DNA of 64,000 nucleotides from JACKBC01 sp041391125. GTDB taxonomy: Bacteria > Chloroflexota > Anaerolineae > Caldilineales > Caldilineaceae. Below, piece by piece: positions 29,687 to 39,182 of the stretch. Position 1 is the stretch's first letter, and each line of letters opens with the position of its first letter. The position numbers and the translations under genes were made by a program. Location: NCBI GenBank assembly GCA_041391125.1, contig JAWKON010000049.1, forward strand, positions 1 through 64,000, read 5' to 3'. A model generated the notes under the pieces. The model was not told the DNA's origin, made no database searches, and worked only from the letters and a program-made list of their open reading frames with translations.

Positions 29687-30560
29687 ATGGACAAATTCGC
29701 TCCCCTCAACATGACGCCCGCCGAAATCATCGACTACACGCCCGAATGGACCGGCGAGCGCTTTGCCGATGGCCGTCCGCACGTGCCGGATGCGCTGATT
29801 GCGCGCCAAAACGTGACTATTACGGAAGCCTGGGGCATTCTGCGCGGGGATGGCTATCATCACCAATATGAAGACGGCTGGTTTTGCACCCACCCCGGCC
29901 AGGTGTTGGCGGGACGCGCTGACAGCTATGTACATGCCGCGGCGCCCGCAAATGCGCGCCATCATGGAGGAGAAGGGGGCGGCGCTGGGCTGTGTGGGCG
30001 ACCAGATTTCGTGGCCCATCGACATGCTGGTGCCGGGCGATGTCTACGTGGCCGATGTCTTTGGCAAGATCGAGCAGGGGCCGGTGATTGGCGACAACCT
30101 GGCCACATCGATTTACGCCAAGTCCGGCAACGGGGTGGTGCATGACGCCGCCATTCGCGATCTGGATGGCGTGCAGGAGATTGCCGGCTTTACCAGCTTT
30201 TTCCGCGGGTTCATCCGTCCTATGCCGTTTCACCATTATGTTGGTGGGGGTCAACTGTCCGGTGCGCATCGGCAAGGTGACGGTTATGCCCGGCGATGTG
30301 GTGCTGGGGCGGCAGGATGGCGTGGTCTTTATTCCACCCCATCTGGTGGAGAAAGTGGTCAAAACATCGGAGCTGATTCAGCTTGCGCGACCGCTTTGGC
30401 AAGCAGCGGCTGGCCGAAGGCGTCTACACGTCGGGCGAGATCGACCGGCGCTGGGAGGATCACATTGAGCGGACTCTCCGGCTGGCTGGAGGATCACATG
30501 GACGAATTGCCGGTGCCCAAAGCGGCCATCCAGGAGCTGCTCAAAGAGCGCACGTGGTAA
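29687..30560 (+). pseudogene. RraA / HMG-aldolase family protein, frameshifted
   Basis: Members cleave 4-hydroxy-2-keto acids or decarboxylate oxaloacetate with a divalent metal; others bind RNase E. ATG at 29687. Blocks in order over several frames: NVTITEAWGILRGDGYHHQY, MVPGDVYVADVFGK-like text, KSGNGVVHDAAIRDLDGV (the RD pair of the metal site), IGKVTVMPGDVVLGRQDGVV and LEDHMDELPVPKAAIQELL at the end. Shifts occur near 29930, 30225, 30385 and 30470. Next to a sugar-acid dehydratase, an aldolase role on the 2-keto-3-deoxy product is plausible. Confidence 0.75.
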
Positions 30561-30585
30561 TCTGCTAATGCAAGAAAACTATCAT

Positions 30586-31108
30586 CTATGACAACCGTGT
30601 TTCACCCGCATCAAATAGCCGCTTCAACTGCATGATCTGGCCTTCTGCAGCAGCTCATCATAAAATCCCGTGCAGAATAACCAGGCGTTTTGGGCGACCA
30701 ATCCAGCGCGGTCAGACCAACGGATGGGCGATGACAAAAAGGCGTCATCAAAGCTCGCCAGATCACGTTCAAGCCGCTCTGTCTGCTCGTTGAGACTTGT
30801 CTCACCGCCGCCATACTTGGCCACGCATTAGGCGCAATGGTCCACGGCTGTGAATTCCAGCCAAACAGCGGCCACCAGCCATCGGGAATCGTCGCCGGCA
30901 GTTCGTCTGACCCCACAGTGGCGGCAAAGAGACATCTTTCCAGCAGCACAAAGATATGCCCGGCGTGCCACAGGATATGATTGACTTCACCATTTGGCAG
31001 CCAACGCGCTTGCGCTTCCGAAACGTCGTGCAGAATGGCCAAAGTGGCTTGGCGCGCCTTGTGAAAGATTATCATCAACGATGCATCTGGCTTGGGGTCA
31101 GCGTTCAT
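30586..31108 (-). pseudogene. DinB-like (DinB_2) protein, frameshifted
   Basis: Four-helix bundle family with a metal-binding histidine triad. The start ATG at 31108 overlaps the stop of the phosphoesterase gene as ATGA, so the two are translationally coupled. The N-terminal part has LPNGEVNHILWHAGHIFVLL, typical of the family. The rest is in other frames (LASFDDAFLSSPI; QNAWLFCTGFYDELLQ; then GQIMQLKRLFDAGETRLS to a stop at 30586). Two shifts at about 30810 and 30640. Function unknown; some relatives are thiol-dependent S-transferases. Confidence 0.65.
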
Positions 31109-32013
31109 GCGGCCTCCCCCCCACCCAACACTTCGCTCAACTTCTGCTCCCACAACGCCTTCACCTCTCCTGATATCTCCCCCGCCGCTCGCACCTCATC
31201 CAACCACAACTCCGGCGTAATCACATCCAACTCGCCGGACCAGCAGCGGTGCGCAATGCGGTTGAGCACGCCGATGAGCTTGACGCGGTCCTCGGGCGAC
31301 ATGTGCTGGTAGAGATAGCTGCGCAGTTGGGGCAGGGCGGCTTCCAGCTCGGGCGTGAGGATGGAGGCGGCAAAACGGTTGAGCGCGGCGCGGAAACCGG
31401 CCGCACAGTCGACGTTGGGCGCAAAGGGGACGCCGGGATTGGCCAAATCCACGTGGGTGATGGCAAAGGCGCCATCGGCATACACGTCCAGCCGGGCCAC
31501 GGTCTGGTGAAGCTGGCGCACAATGGCGTTGCCGGAGGCAATGGCGCCGGGGTTGATGACGGTGATGCCATCCTGCTGGTAAACCAACGGGATGTGCCAG
31601 TGGCCAAAGACCACCACCTTGGCGCCCGCCCGCCGCGCCCGATCTACCGAGCGGCCCAGCTTGGGGATCATCTCATCACCGAGCCGCGAATTCATCTCGT
31701 CCACGCGGTCAGCAAAGTGGCTGTGCCAGAGCAGAATGCGCAACCCGGCCACGGTAACCAACTGTTGATAGGGCAGTTCGCGCTGGGCATCGGCCGTTTC
31801 GTCGTTGCCGTGGACGGCTATTACCGGCGCGATTTGGCTGATCTGGTCCAGCACCCACAGCTCGCCCACATCGCCGGCGTGCAGGATCAGATCCACGTCG
31901 GCAAATACTTGCGCCAGCGTCTGCGGCAGCGCCAAACAGCGCTCGGGCATGTGCGTGTCGGACATCAAACCAATGCGGGCTATTATTGGACGCTCGGGTT
32001 TTGAGACGGTCAT
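31105..32013 (-). CDS. Metallophosphoesterase of the YfcE/MJ0936 type
   Basis: A 302-residue calcineurin-like phosphoesterase. All metal-site motifs are present: LMSDTHMPER (DxH), LHAGDVG (GD), VHGNDE (GNxE/D) and VFGHWHIP (GHxH). The core is about 165 residues. An extra C-terminal part (about 175-302) without known motif follows. GGAG is seven bases before the ATG at 32013; the ATG at 32025 overlaps that site and is less likely. Probable cytoplasmic phosphodiesterase; substrate unknown. Overlaps the DinB-like gene by four bases. Confidence 0.88.
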   Translation of the reverse strand: MTVSKPERPIIARIGLMSDTHMPERCLALPQTLAQVFADVDLILHAGDVGELWVLDQISQIAPVIAVHGNDETADAQRELPYQQLVTVAGLRILLWHSHFADRVDEMNSRLGDEMIPKLGRSVDRARRAGAKVVVFGHWHIPLVYQQDGITVINPGAIASGNAIVRQLHQTVARLDVYADGAFAITHVDLANPGVPFAPNVDCAAGFRAALNRFAASILTPELEAALPQLRSYLYQHMSPEDRVKLIGVLNRIAHRCWSGELDVITPELWLDEVRAAGEISGEVKALWEQKLSEVLGGGEAA

Positions 32014-32050
32014 TGCAAACTCCATTCAGGCTTTGCCACAGGGCAGAAAA

Positions 32051-32116
32051 ATAGCCACAAAAACACATAATTCACAAAAAGAGATTCCTTTGTGCTTTTT
32101 GTGTTTTTGTGGCTAT
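32051..32116. repeat. AGCCACAAAAACACA palindrome
   Basis: ATAGCCACAAAAACACA on the left pairs with TTGTGTTTTTGTGGCTAT on the right, with an inner CACAAA/TTTGTG. Same build as the ACACGAAG-type repeats at 45394 and 47662. Confidence 0.75.
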
Positions 32117-32166
32117 CCCAACATGGACAGGTCAAAGGAAAATCGAACCGCAGGTAATGAAAAGTA

Positions 32167-32259
32167 TTTTGTACGCAGATTTAACGGATTTACGCGGATT
32201 TTTTGGCCATTACAACGCTAAAATCTGCGAAAATCAGCGTTCATCCGCGTACAAAATCT
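32167..32259. repeat. TTTTGTACGCAGAT palindrome
   Basis: Left half 32167-32203 and right half 32219-32259 form an inverted repeat with ATTTTGTACGCAGAT at the ends. The right half is nearly the same as 59508-59547. A CAGATT-type partial copy follows at 32290-32311. Confidence 0.8.
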
Positions 32260-32314
32260 TCTCTCCGACAGCTTGCTGGCAGAAGAAAAATCTGCGCAAT
32301 CTGCGGTTAACTTC

Positions 32315-33661
32315 TTACACTTCCCCGGCCACCGCGTCCAGCGCGCTGCCCAGGATGTCGATGATCTTGTCCACTTCTTCCTCGGTGATCACCAGCGCTG
32401 GAGAGAAGGCAATGGTGTCGTTGATGGCGCGCGCCCACAAGCCGCGCTCCAGGCAGAGCTTCATCACTTTGGCGCCGATGCCCGCCGGTTCGCGCGACTC
32501 GCGATCTTTGACAAACTCAATGCCGTTGATCAGCCCCAGCCCGCGCACGTTGTCGGCAAATTCAAACTCGTCGCGCAGCTTGTTGAGCCCGGCGCGCAGC
32601 TGCTCGCCGCGGGCAATGGCTTTGGCGGCCAGGTTTTCGCGCTCGATGATCTCAATGTTTTTGAGCGCTACGGCGCAGGCGGTGGCATGGCCCGAATAGG
32701 TGTAGCCGTGGCTCCACGCTTCGGCGGGGTTGGCGCCCCAGATGGTCTCGCGAATCTCGTCGGAAATCTGGATGCCGCCCAGGGGCAGGTAGCCGCTGGT
32801 CACCCCTTTGGCAAAGGAGAGAATGTCGGGCTCGACGCCGTAGCGGGTCAGCGCAAACATGTCGCCCGTGCGCCCAAAGCCGGTAATCACCTCGTCGGCG
32901 ATCAGCAGCACGTCATATTTGTCGCACACCTGGCGCACCAGCGGGAAGTATTCGGCGGGCGGCACAATGACGCCGCCGGCGCCCTGCACCGGTTCGGCAA
33001 TAAAAGCGGCCACCTTGTCCGGCCCCAGGCGCACAATTTCCTCTTCCAACGCCCGCGCTGCGGCTTGGGCCACGCTTTCGCCGGGGCGGCGGTCGCCAGT
33101 GTAGCGATAGGCATTGGGCGCGGGGACGTGCGAAAATTCGGGCACGCGCGGCTCGAACATGGTCCAAAATTTGGCCATGCCGGTGGCGCTCATGGCGGCC
33201 AGCGTAATGCCGTGGTACGCATCCTGGCGGGCGATGACCCACACTTTGCTGGGCTGGCCTTTGCGCTTCCAATAGTAGCGGGCGGTTTTGAAGGCGCTCT
33301 CGTTGGCTTCGGCGCCGCCCGAGGCAAAAAAGGTGGTCGTCAGGCTGGGATAGGCGTAGCCCGCCAGCTTGTTGGCCAGCTCGATGGCGGGCAGGTTGCT
33401 CATGCCGGCATAGTTGGAGCAGTAGGCCACCTTGCTCATCTGCTCTTTGGCCACCTCGCCCAGCTCCTGGTTGCCATAGCCAATATTGACGTTCCACAGA
33501 CCGGCCAGACCGTCGAGTATCTCGCGGCCATCCGCCGCGTGCAGCCACACGCCGTGGCCCGATTCCACAATGACCGGGTTGGCGTGCGCCGCCGGGTTCT
33601 GCATGGGGTGCAGCAGCCGCTCATCCCGCTCGAGTAATGTTGCTTGATCCATTGTTAACAT
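32315..33661 (-). CDS. Class III aminotransferase (omega-amino acid : pyruvate type)
   Basis: An intact 448-residue PLP enzyme. The start is set at 33661, with GGAG eight bases upstream; the longer in-frame start at 33709 lies in repeat DNA. Motifs: LAGLWNVNIGYGN, FFASGGAEANESAFKTARYY, the PLP aspartate in LLIADEVITGFGRTG and the Schiff-base lysine in LSFAKGVTSGYLPLGG. This subgroup moves amino groups from beta-alanine, GABA or other omega-amines to pyruvate. The donor cannot be named. Confidence 0.92.
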   Translation of the reverse strand: MLTMDQATLLERDERLLHPMQNPAAHANPVIVESGHGVWLHAADGREILDGLAGLWNVNIGYGNQELGEVAKEQMSKVAYCSNYAGMSNLPAIELANKLAGYAYPSLTTTFFASGGAEANESAFKTARYYWKRKGQPSKVWVIARQDAYHGITLAAMSATGMAKFWTMFEPRVPEFSHVPAPNAYRYTGDRRPGESVAQAAARALEEEIVRLGPDKVAAFIAEPVQGAGGVIVPPAEYFPLVRQVCDKYDVLLIADEVITGFGRTGDMFALTRYGVEPDILSFAKGVTSGYLPLGGIQISDEIRETIWGANPAEAWSHGYTYSGHATACAVALKNIEIIERENLAAKAIARGEQLRAGLNKLRDEFEFADNVRGLGLINGIEFVKDRESREPAGIGAKVMKLCLERGLWARAINDTIAFSPALVITEEEVDKIIDILGSALDAVAGEV

Positions 33662-33674
33662 TGTAATTTCTCCA

Positions 33675-33840
33675 TTGAAAGTTGGTTGTGCAAGGTTGCA
33701 GAGTTGCAAGGTTGCAGGTTGCAGAGTTGCAATGTGGCGCTAATCGTACCTCAGATGGGGACAATTCAACAAGGGATAAGGGGTTGGGGATTAGGGATTA
33801 AGAAGTAGGGAGTAAGGAGTACGGAGCGGCTCCAAATAAG
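33675..33840. repeat. Iterated GGTTGCAA and GGGATTA repeats
   Basis: Two blocks: GGTTGCAGAGTTGCAAGGTT words (33681-33735), also seen at 43503, and GGGGATTAGGGATTAAG with GTAGGGAGTAAGGAGTA (33780-33825). The second block is facing a CCCCTTTCCCC stretch at 33846-33872. Confidence 0.7.
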
Positions 33841-33882
33841 CGCCCCCCTTTCCCCTTTCTCCCCTTCCCCCCTTCAAGCCCT

Positions 33883-34248
33883 TTACGCCCACAATTCGCG
33901 CACATTCTCCCAAATCAAATAGATGCCGATGAGCAGTGCGCTGACGATGAGCGTTTGCCAGGCGTATTCATAAAGCAGCACCAGGGCGGCGAAAACGGCG
34001 AAAATAACCGCCGAGCTGGAGGCAAAGCCGCCCAGCCGCCCGCGAAAGCCCGCTTCAATGGCGCCCACCAAATAGACAATAAAAACGGCCGTGGTGATCT
34101 TGTAGCCCGGCGGCATGAAATAGATGCTAAACACATAGGCAATCATAATCAGCCCAATGCTGGCGGCCGACCAGATCTCGGCCAGCAGGTTGTCGTGCTG
34201 GCGGCTTTCGGGCTCGGGCGTATGGGCGCGGTGAATGTGGCTGCGCAA
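33883..34248 (-). CDS. Small membrane protein with three hydrophobic segments
   Basis: A 121-residue protein if the TTG at 34248 is used; no ATG with a ribosome site is seen and the frame continues upstream into the end of the Vps62-like gene, so the start is uncertain. Residues about 25-45, 50-72 and 78-110 are hydrophobic (AASIGLIMIAYVFSIYFMPP; KITTAVFIVYLVGAIEAGF; AVIFAVFAALVLLYEYAW). I do not recognise the family. It lies at the end of the operon 37323-33883. Confidence 0.6.
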   Translation of the reverse strand: MRSHIHRAHTPEPESRQHDNLLAEIWSAASIGLIMIAYVFSIYFMPPGYKITTAVFIVYLVGAIEAGFRGRLGGFASSSAVIFAVFAALVLLYEYAWQTLIVSALLIGIYLIWENVRELWA

Positions 34249-34292
34249 CAGGGCAACCGGCAGTTCGGCCGCATCTTTGGCAGCGATATCGG

Positions 34293-35945
34293 TTAGTTGA
34301 TGCGCATAATCACCGAGTGCGGCACCAGGGTTTGTTCCGTGGCCAGCTTGGCGCGCAGTTGCTGCACCTCTTTGGACAGTTCTTCCACTTGCGCTTCATA
34401 GTCGTTCATTAAGGCAAAGAGGTCTTTCTGCCACCGCAGCGCTTCCAGATCCAGGCTGACGTTGCGCAGCGTCTCTTCTTTGGCCTGAATGGTCACCGCC
34501 AATGTTTGGCAAGATTGCTGCAAGGCAGACTGCCGGGCCAGCACGGCGGCGCGTTCCTGGGCGGCCGGCAACACTTTGTCCAGCCCAGCCCAACCTGCCG
34601 GATCATACCAGGAGGTGCGGACTGAGCCATCCCGATTGTACATGGGGCCGGCTGGCGCATCTTCGCCTGAAAATGGGTCGCGCGTGTAGAGCCCCCACAG
34701 CCCGCGATAATGGGTGAGCCACGGCGTGTCGGGCGTGAGCAACTGCGGCTCATCCCACGGTTTGACCTCGCGGTCCGTAATGTGGGTGAGCTGCGCCGAC
34801 GGGCCGATGATGATGCCGTCGCCGCGGGCATAGTCCACAAATGGGATCAGAAAAATGTTGGATGTTAGGACGGAATGCTGCTGCTGATTGGCATATTGGC
34901 GCAATGTTTCGCGCCAGAATTGACGTAGGCGGCTGGTCACCTCAATAGCCGGGGCCAGGAATGGAATGGCCCACTCGGTGATATAGTCGCCGCGGCGATA
35001 ATAGGCGGCGTGCGAACCGGCGCCAGCATAGATCACCGGGTGCTCGCCCACTTTGTCCACGGCGGGGTCCAGCCAGTGGCGGCGCAAATCATCGCCGTGA
35101 TAGTCGTGCGAGGCGTAGGCGATCCACTCGGGTTGATAGTCCATAATGGGGCTGGTTTCATCATCGCGTTGCGCCGCAATGACGCTCCCCATTTGATTTT
35201 CATAGACTTCCGGTTCTTTATAATTCGCATCCCCCGGCTCTTGCGCATTGGTGGTTTTGGCCAGATAGATCGCGATCATCTCCCAATCGGCTTCGTGATC
35301 GTTGGCCCCCGCAAAGCCGGTGCGCCAGTTGTTGTAATAGTAGAAAAACCAACATTGAGGACCAGCCACGGCCCCTGCTGCACCACGCGGCCATAATAAC
35401 AATAGCGCTCATTGCGCCAGTTTTTGCTGATAGCCCAGCGCGGCGGCCGCCGAAGCATCCCCGGTACGCGCAGCGGCCAAAGAGCGAAACGGAAAAGAGC
35501 GTGCCGATCAGCCAAGTAAAAGTAGCCCACGCGCCAACCGTCCGCGGCCCGCCCGAAAGCGATATTCATGATTGTCCCGCTCCTTTTGCCGCTGCTCGCG
35601 TTGATAGCGCGCCAGATCGGTCGGCCCCAGCGGCTCGGCGTATTTCAAAAAGAAGACGTTGCGTTCATGTTCATGCATTGGCGACTCAATTGATTCGTCC
35701 GTCGCCGGGGGATGGTGCGTTTCCGCGCGATGAATTTGTCCCAACACGTTGGCCGATAGTTCGCCCGTCGGCACGAGACAGACCGGCTGCGTATCGGGCT
35801 GCTGCACCCACAGGCTGCACGACGCCAGATAGCTATCCACATCGGCGGGGAAGAAGCGTTCACCGCGCGTGAAGTGCAGCACCGGCTCGAACCGCCGCAG
35901 CAGATCTTTGGTAGTTTGGGGGTCGAAAGGATTGGGAAGATTCAT
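34293..35945 (-). pseudogene. Vps62-like protein with C-terminal coiled coil, frameshifted
   Basis: N-terminal FEPVLHFTRGERFFPADVDS and, later, YNNWRTGFAGANDHEADWEM and HPVIYAGAGSHAAYYRRGDY match the pattern of eukaryotic and bacterial Vps62-related proteins, whose bacterial role is unknown. The last 100 residues form a probable coiled coil (KDLFALMNDYEAQVEELSKE). A hydrophobic stretch (GYFYLADRHALFRFALWP) near 35520 may be a membrane segment. Two shifts (near 35560 and 35370) split it into three frames. Its ATG overlaps the stop of the membrane-protein gene at 35942 as ATGA. Confidence 0.65.
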
Positions 35946-36433
35946 GTTTTTTGAAAAACCAATTGCACGCCGGACGAATTCAAATAGAGCACCAGGAAGA
36001 TGCTATAGGCCATGAGAATATGAACGGGCCACATGATGACCGCCGGGCGATTAAAAAAGATGGCCAGCGATAGAAAGAGGATCACCCCCTGGCAGAGCAT
36101 GGTGAGCACCCAGCCGCCGCGCCACAAAAAGATAAAGCCAATGGCCGAGGCCACGGTCAGCAGCACCAGCGGCGTAAAAAGGATGCCGATGATCAGCGAA
36201 TCCTGGACCAGCGTGGGCAGCATTTCGAAGGTATAGCCCACCAACTCTTCCAGCGACGGCATGGCGTGCGTCGAGTCGATAAGTGAGAAGTAATACCCCA
36301 CCAGGTATATGATGCCCAACGCTTGCACCAACAAGAGCACGCTGGTAAAACGCACGGGCCACCGGCGCAACGTTTCGACCGGCGCGGCGGGCGGCTGGAC
36401 GGCGGGTTTGGCGACAAAATGTTCTTGGCTCAT
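35942..36433 (-). CDS. Membrane protein with four hydrophobic segments
   Basis: 163 residues. Hydrophobic segments at about 30-50, 75-97, 101-125 and 135-155; the loop between the first two holds DSTHAMPSLEELVGYTFEML. No known family recognised. It overlaps the DUF72 gene upstream and the Vps62-like gene downstream by ATGA on both sides, so the three are made together. It may anchor or partner the Vps62-like protein (inference). Confidence 0.75.
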   Translation of the reverse strand: MSQEHFVAKPAVQPPAAPVETLRRWPVRFTSVLLLVQALGIIYLVGYYFSLIDSTHAMPSLEELVGYTFEMLPTLVQDSLIIGILFTPLVLLTVASAIGFIFLWRGGWVLTMLCQGVILFLSLAIFFNRPAVIMWPVHILMAYSIFLVLYLNSSGVQLVFQKT

Positions 36434-37323
36434 GTTGGATTATTTTCATCGAATAGCGATAGTTGCGCTGGCTTTTCATTCTCGGCGCCGGCTGGCGGCC
36501 AATCATGCGGCGGCCAGGCTGGGGGCGGTATATGCTCGGCCAGGCGCGTCCATAGGCGGCGCACGCTTGCCGGGGAGTGGCCTTCGTAGGGATTGTGCAT
36601 ATAGCCATAAACATGAATGCCGCTATTGTGATAGTCCGCAATGCGCGCAGCCCAGCGCGCCAGCTCGGCATCGCGCGGGTTCACCAATTCGCGGTCGCCT
36701 TGGGGTCCATTGCGGTCGTCGCCGATCCAACGGATAAAGGTGAAGTCGGGCGCGTTGTCATGGTGGCGCGCCTCGTCCCAGGTTTCGAAAAGATCGGGCG
36801 TTCCTTCACGGTCCACCAACACCAGCGCCAGTCCCCGTTCGGCCAGAAAGGCGGCGAAGGCGGGCGTCATCAGATCGGCGGCGCGTACTTCCACCGCCAT
36901 GCGCACGCCTTCCAGCCGTGGCGCCAGCCAGTCGAGATAGTCGGCCAGCACGCGGCCAAAGTGGCGTCGCGTAAAATCGGGCGGAAATTGCAGAAAGGCC
37001 GGTGCGGCGGCATCCCCCAGCGAGCGAATGGCGTCAAGTAGGGCCAGCGTTTCCGATTCACAGTCGCGCAGCCGCTTTTCGTGGGTAATTTGGCGGGGCG
37101 CTTTGAGCGCAAAGGTGAAGCCGGGCGGCGTACTCTCCACCCAGTTAATCAGCGTGGCCGGTTTGGGCAAGGCGTAGAAGCTGGTGTTCACTTCGACGGT
37201 GGCAAATTCACCCGCGTAAAATGAAAGATAGTCCGCGCGCGCCAACTTTTCGGGATAAAAAACGCCGCGCCAGGCGTCATAATTCCACGAGGAGACGCCG
37301 ACGGCGATAGTAGGATGGGTCAT
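36430..37323 (-). CDS. DUF72 domain protein (YecE family)
   Basis: An intact 297-residue TIM-barrel-like protein. Family traits are VGVSSWNYDAWRGVFYPEKL, DYLSFYAGEFATVEVNTSFY, FALKAPRQITHEKRL, the AVEVRAADL strand and YGYMHNPYEGHSP. Biochemical role is not established for DUF72. The C-terminal QLSLF matches short tails seen in relatives. First gene of a three-gene overlapping operon. Confidence 0.9.
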   Translation of the reverse strand: MTHPTIAVGVSSWNYDAWRGVFYPEKLARADYLSFYAGEFATVEVNTSFYALPKPATLINWVESTPPGFTFALKAPRQITHEKRLRDCESETLALLDAIRSLGDAAAPAFLQFPPDFTRRHFGRVLADYLDWLAPRLEGVRMAVEVRAADLMTPAFAAFLAERGLALVLVDREGTPDLFETWDEARHHDNAPDFTFIRWIGDDRNGPQGDRELVNPRDAELARWAARIADYHNSGIHVYGYMHNPYEGHSPASVRRLWTRLAEHIPPPAWPPHDWPPAGAENEKPAQLSLFDENNPT

Positions 37324-37578
37324 TATCTATGTATGTTCGAATTGATCTATGAAACGGACCAGATTTTTGTGCAAAGTGCCGATGATTTACAGAAATGGCT
37401 CGGATATACTTAGCACTGCCCGGTAGATTGTGGGGAGATTTCCCCCTGCAATACACCCTCTTATTTTCAAGTATAACATTTACACAAATCATTACAAACA
37501 TCGACGCTCATCCGTCAAATGCGCGCCCATCACATTGGCGCGCCTGGCGGGTGGCTTCAGAGAGAGCGAAAAGGAGAA

Positions 37579-38835
37579 ATGATGGAAAACATCAATACGG
37601 GCGATACCGCCTGGGTGCTGATTTCGACAGCGCTGGTACTTATGATGACGCCGGCCCTGGCCTTCTTTTATGGCGGCATGGTGCGGCAGAAGAACATTTT
37701 GTCCACGCTTAATTTGAGCTTTATCACCATTGGGCTGATCAGCGTGCAGTGGGTGCTTTTTGGCTACAGCCTGGCTTTTGGCAACAACGTGGGCGGCTTT
37801 ATTGGCAGCCTGAATTTCGCCGGTTTGGCAGGTGTGTCGGCAGAACCGGGGCCGTATGCGGCGCAACTGCCGCACTTTGCCTTTGTGGCTTTCCAGATGA
37901 CCTTTGCGATTATCACCCCGGCGTTGATTACAGGCGCCTTTGTGGAGCGCATCCGCTTTAAGACATTCCTCGTCTTTACGCTGCTGTGGGCCACCATTGT
38001 GTATGACCCCATTTGCCACTGGGTGTGGGGCGATGGCGGCTTTTTCCTGAACATGGGGGCGCTGGACTTTGCGGGCGGCACCGTTGTGCATATTGCGGCG
38101 GGTATGTCGGCCTTGGCCATTGCGCTGGTGATCAAAGCGCGTGAGGGCTTTGGCGGCCATGAATTTCACGAGCCGCACAATATTCCGTATACGGTTTTGG
38201 GGGCGGGGCTGCTGTGGATGGGCTGGTTTGGCTTTAATGGCGGCAGCGCGCTGGGCGCCAATGGGCTGGCGGCCACGGCGCTGCTCAACACCAATACAGC
38301 GGCGGCGGCGGCCTGCGTCATGTGGATGCTGCTGGCCTGGCGTGAGGGCAAGCCCAGCGTATTGGGTATTGTGATTGGCGCTGTGGTGGGCTTGGTGGCG
38401 ATCACGCCGGCGGCGGGCTTTGTGACGCCCATGGCGGCGCTGCTGATCGGGCTGGTGGCCGCGCCCATCAGCTATTTCACAGTGAAGATTGTCAAGGGGC
38501 GCGGCGTGGATGAATCGCTGGATGTGTTTGCATGTCACGGCATGGCGGGGATTTGGGGTGCGCTGGCCACGGGCATCTTTGCCACCACAACCATCAATAG
38601 CGGCGCCGCCGACGGGTTACTCTATGGAAACCCCGGTCAGTTTGTCACGCAGCTGATTACGGTGATTGCCGCCGGCGGTTTTGCCTTTGTGGTCACATTT
38701 GTGCTGGCCAAGATTTTGGACGCCACCATGGGGCTCAGCGTTTCGCCGGAAGAGGAAGAGATGGGGCTGGATGTGAGCGAGCATGGCGAGCGCGTATGCA
38801 TAGCTAGTTTTTGTTTTGGAACGTGCGTTAATTGA
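37579..38835 (+). CDS. amt: Ammonium transporter (Amt family)
   Basis: About 418 residues with eleven membrane segments and no signal peptide. ATG at 37579 with AAGGAG. Family traits are MTPALAFFYGGMVRQKNILS, FAFVAFQMTFAIITPALITG, DFAGGTVVHIAAGMSALAIA with a pore histidine, and DVFACHGMAGIWGALATGIF with the second one. After SEHGER the frame reads VCIASFCFGTCVN; in another frame TATGCATAG would give YA and a stop at 38803, so a base may be missing near 38795. A strong terminator follows. No PII gene (glnK) is adjacent. Confidence 0.93.
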   Translation: MMENINTGDTAWVLISTALVLMMTPALAFFYGGMVRQKNILSTLNLSFITIGLISVQWVLFGYSLAFGNNVGGFIGSLNFAGLAGVSAEPGPYAAQLPHFAFVAFQMTFAIITPALITGAFVERIRFKTFLVFTLLWATIVYDPICHWVWGDGGFFLNMGALDFAGGTVVHIAAGMSALAIALVIKAREGFGGHEFHEPHNIPYTVLGAGLLWMGWFGFNGGSALGANGLAATALLNTNTAAAAACVMWMLLAWREGKPSVLGIVIGAVVGLVAITPAAGFVTPMAALLIGLVAAPISYFTVKIVKGRGVDESLDVFACHGMAGIWGALATGIFATTTINSGAADGLLYGNPGQFVTQLITVIAAGGFAFVVTFVLAKILDATMGLSVSPEEEEMGLDVSEHGERVCIASFCFGTCVN

Positions 38836-38838
38836 TAG

Positions 38839-38882
38839 ACAGGCCCGTTATCTTAAAAGATAGCGGGCCTGTTTCATTTTTT
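38839..38882 (+). terminator. Intrinsic terminator after first amt gene
   Basis: ACAGGCCCG-TATCT pairs with AGATA-CGGGCCTGT around a TAAA loop (one mismatch), followed by TTTCATTTTTT. Confidence 0.92.
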
Positions 38883-39182
38883 GTGCAGCTCGTGCAATTT
38901 GTCTAAAACAGATGTGGCGGCATTACCACACGCTGCCCATAAATAGCGATTGGGCCTGTTTACACCTGAAATCGCCTCTGAATCTTCCTCATCCGCCGAT
39001 AAAACACATCGATATTTTGTGCATTTTGCACATTGAAAAACGCTCTCTTCGCCGGTACAATATGTACAGCGGTTAAAAACATGCTAGTCAAGCCGCTGCC
39101 ATAAGCATTTTGCCCAATTTTACAACGTTCATGGTACAAAACGAAGAGTTGTATCCATAACCAAGAAAAGAGAGGATTTCGC

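Noticed and set aside
28387..30560. Programmed frameshifting as the cause of frame changes in the dehydratase and RraA genes
   Set aside because: No slippery heptamers with following pseudoknots were seen at the break points, and the breaks are too many and too irregular.
37492..38538. Long minus-strand frame across the first amt gene
   Set aside because: It is a His/Gln/Arg-rich shadow of the transporter reading frame.
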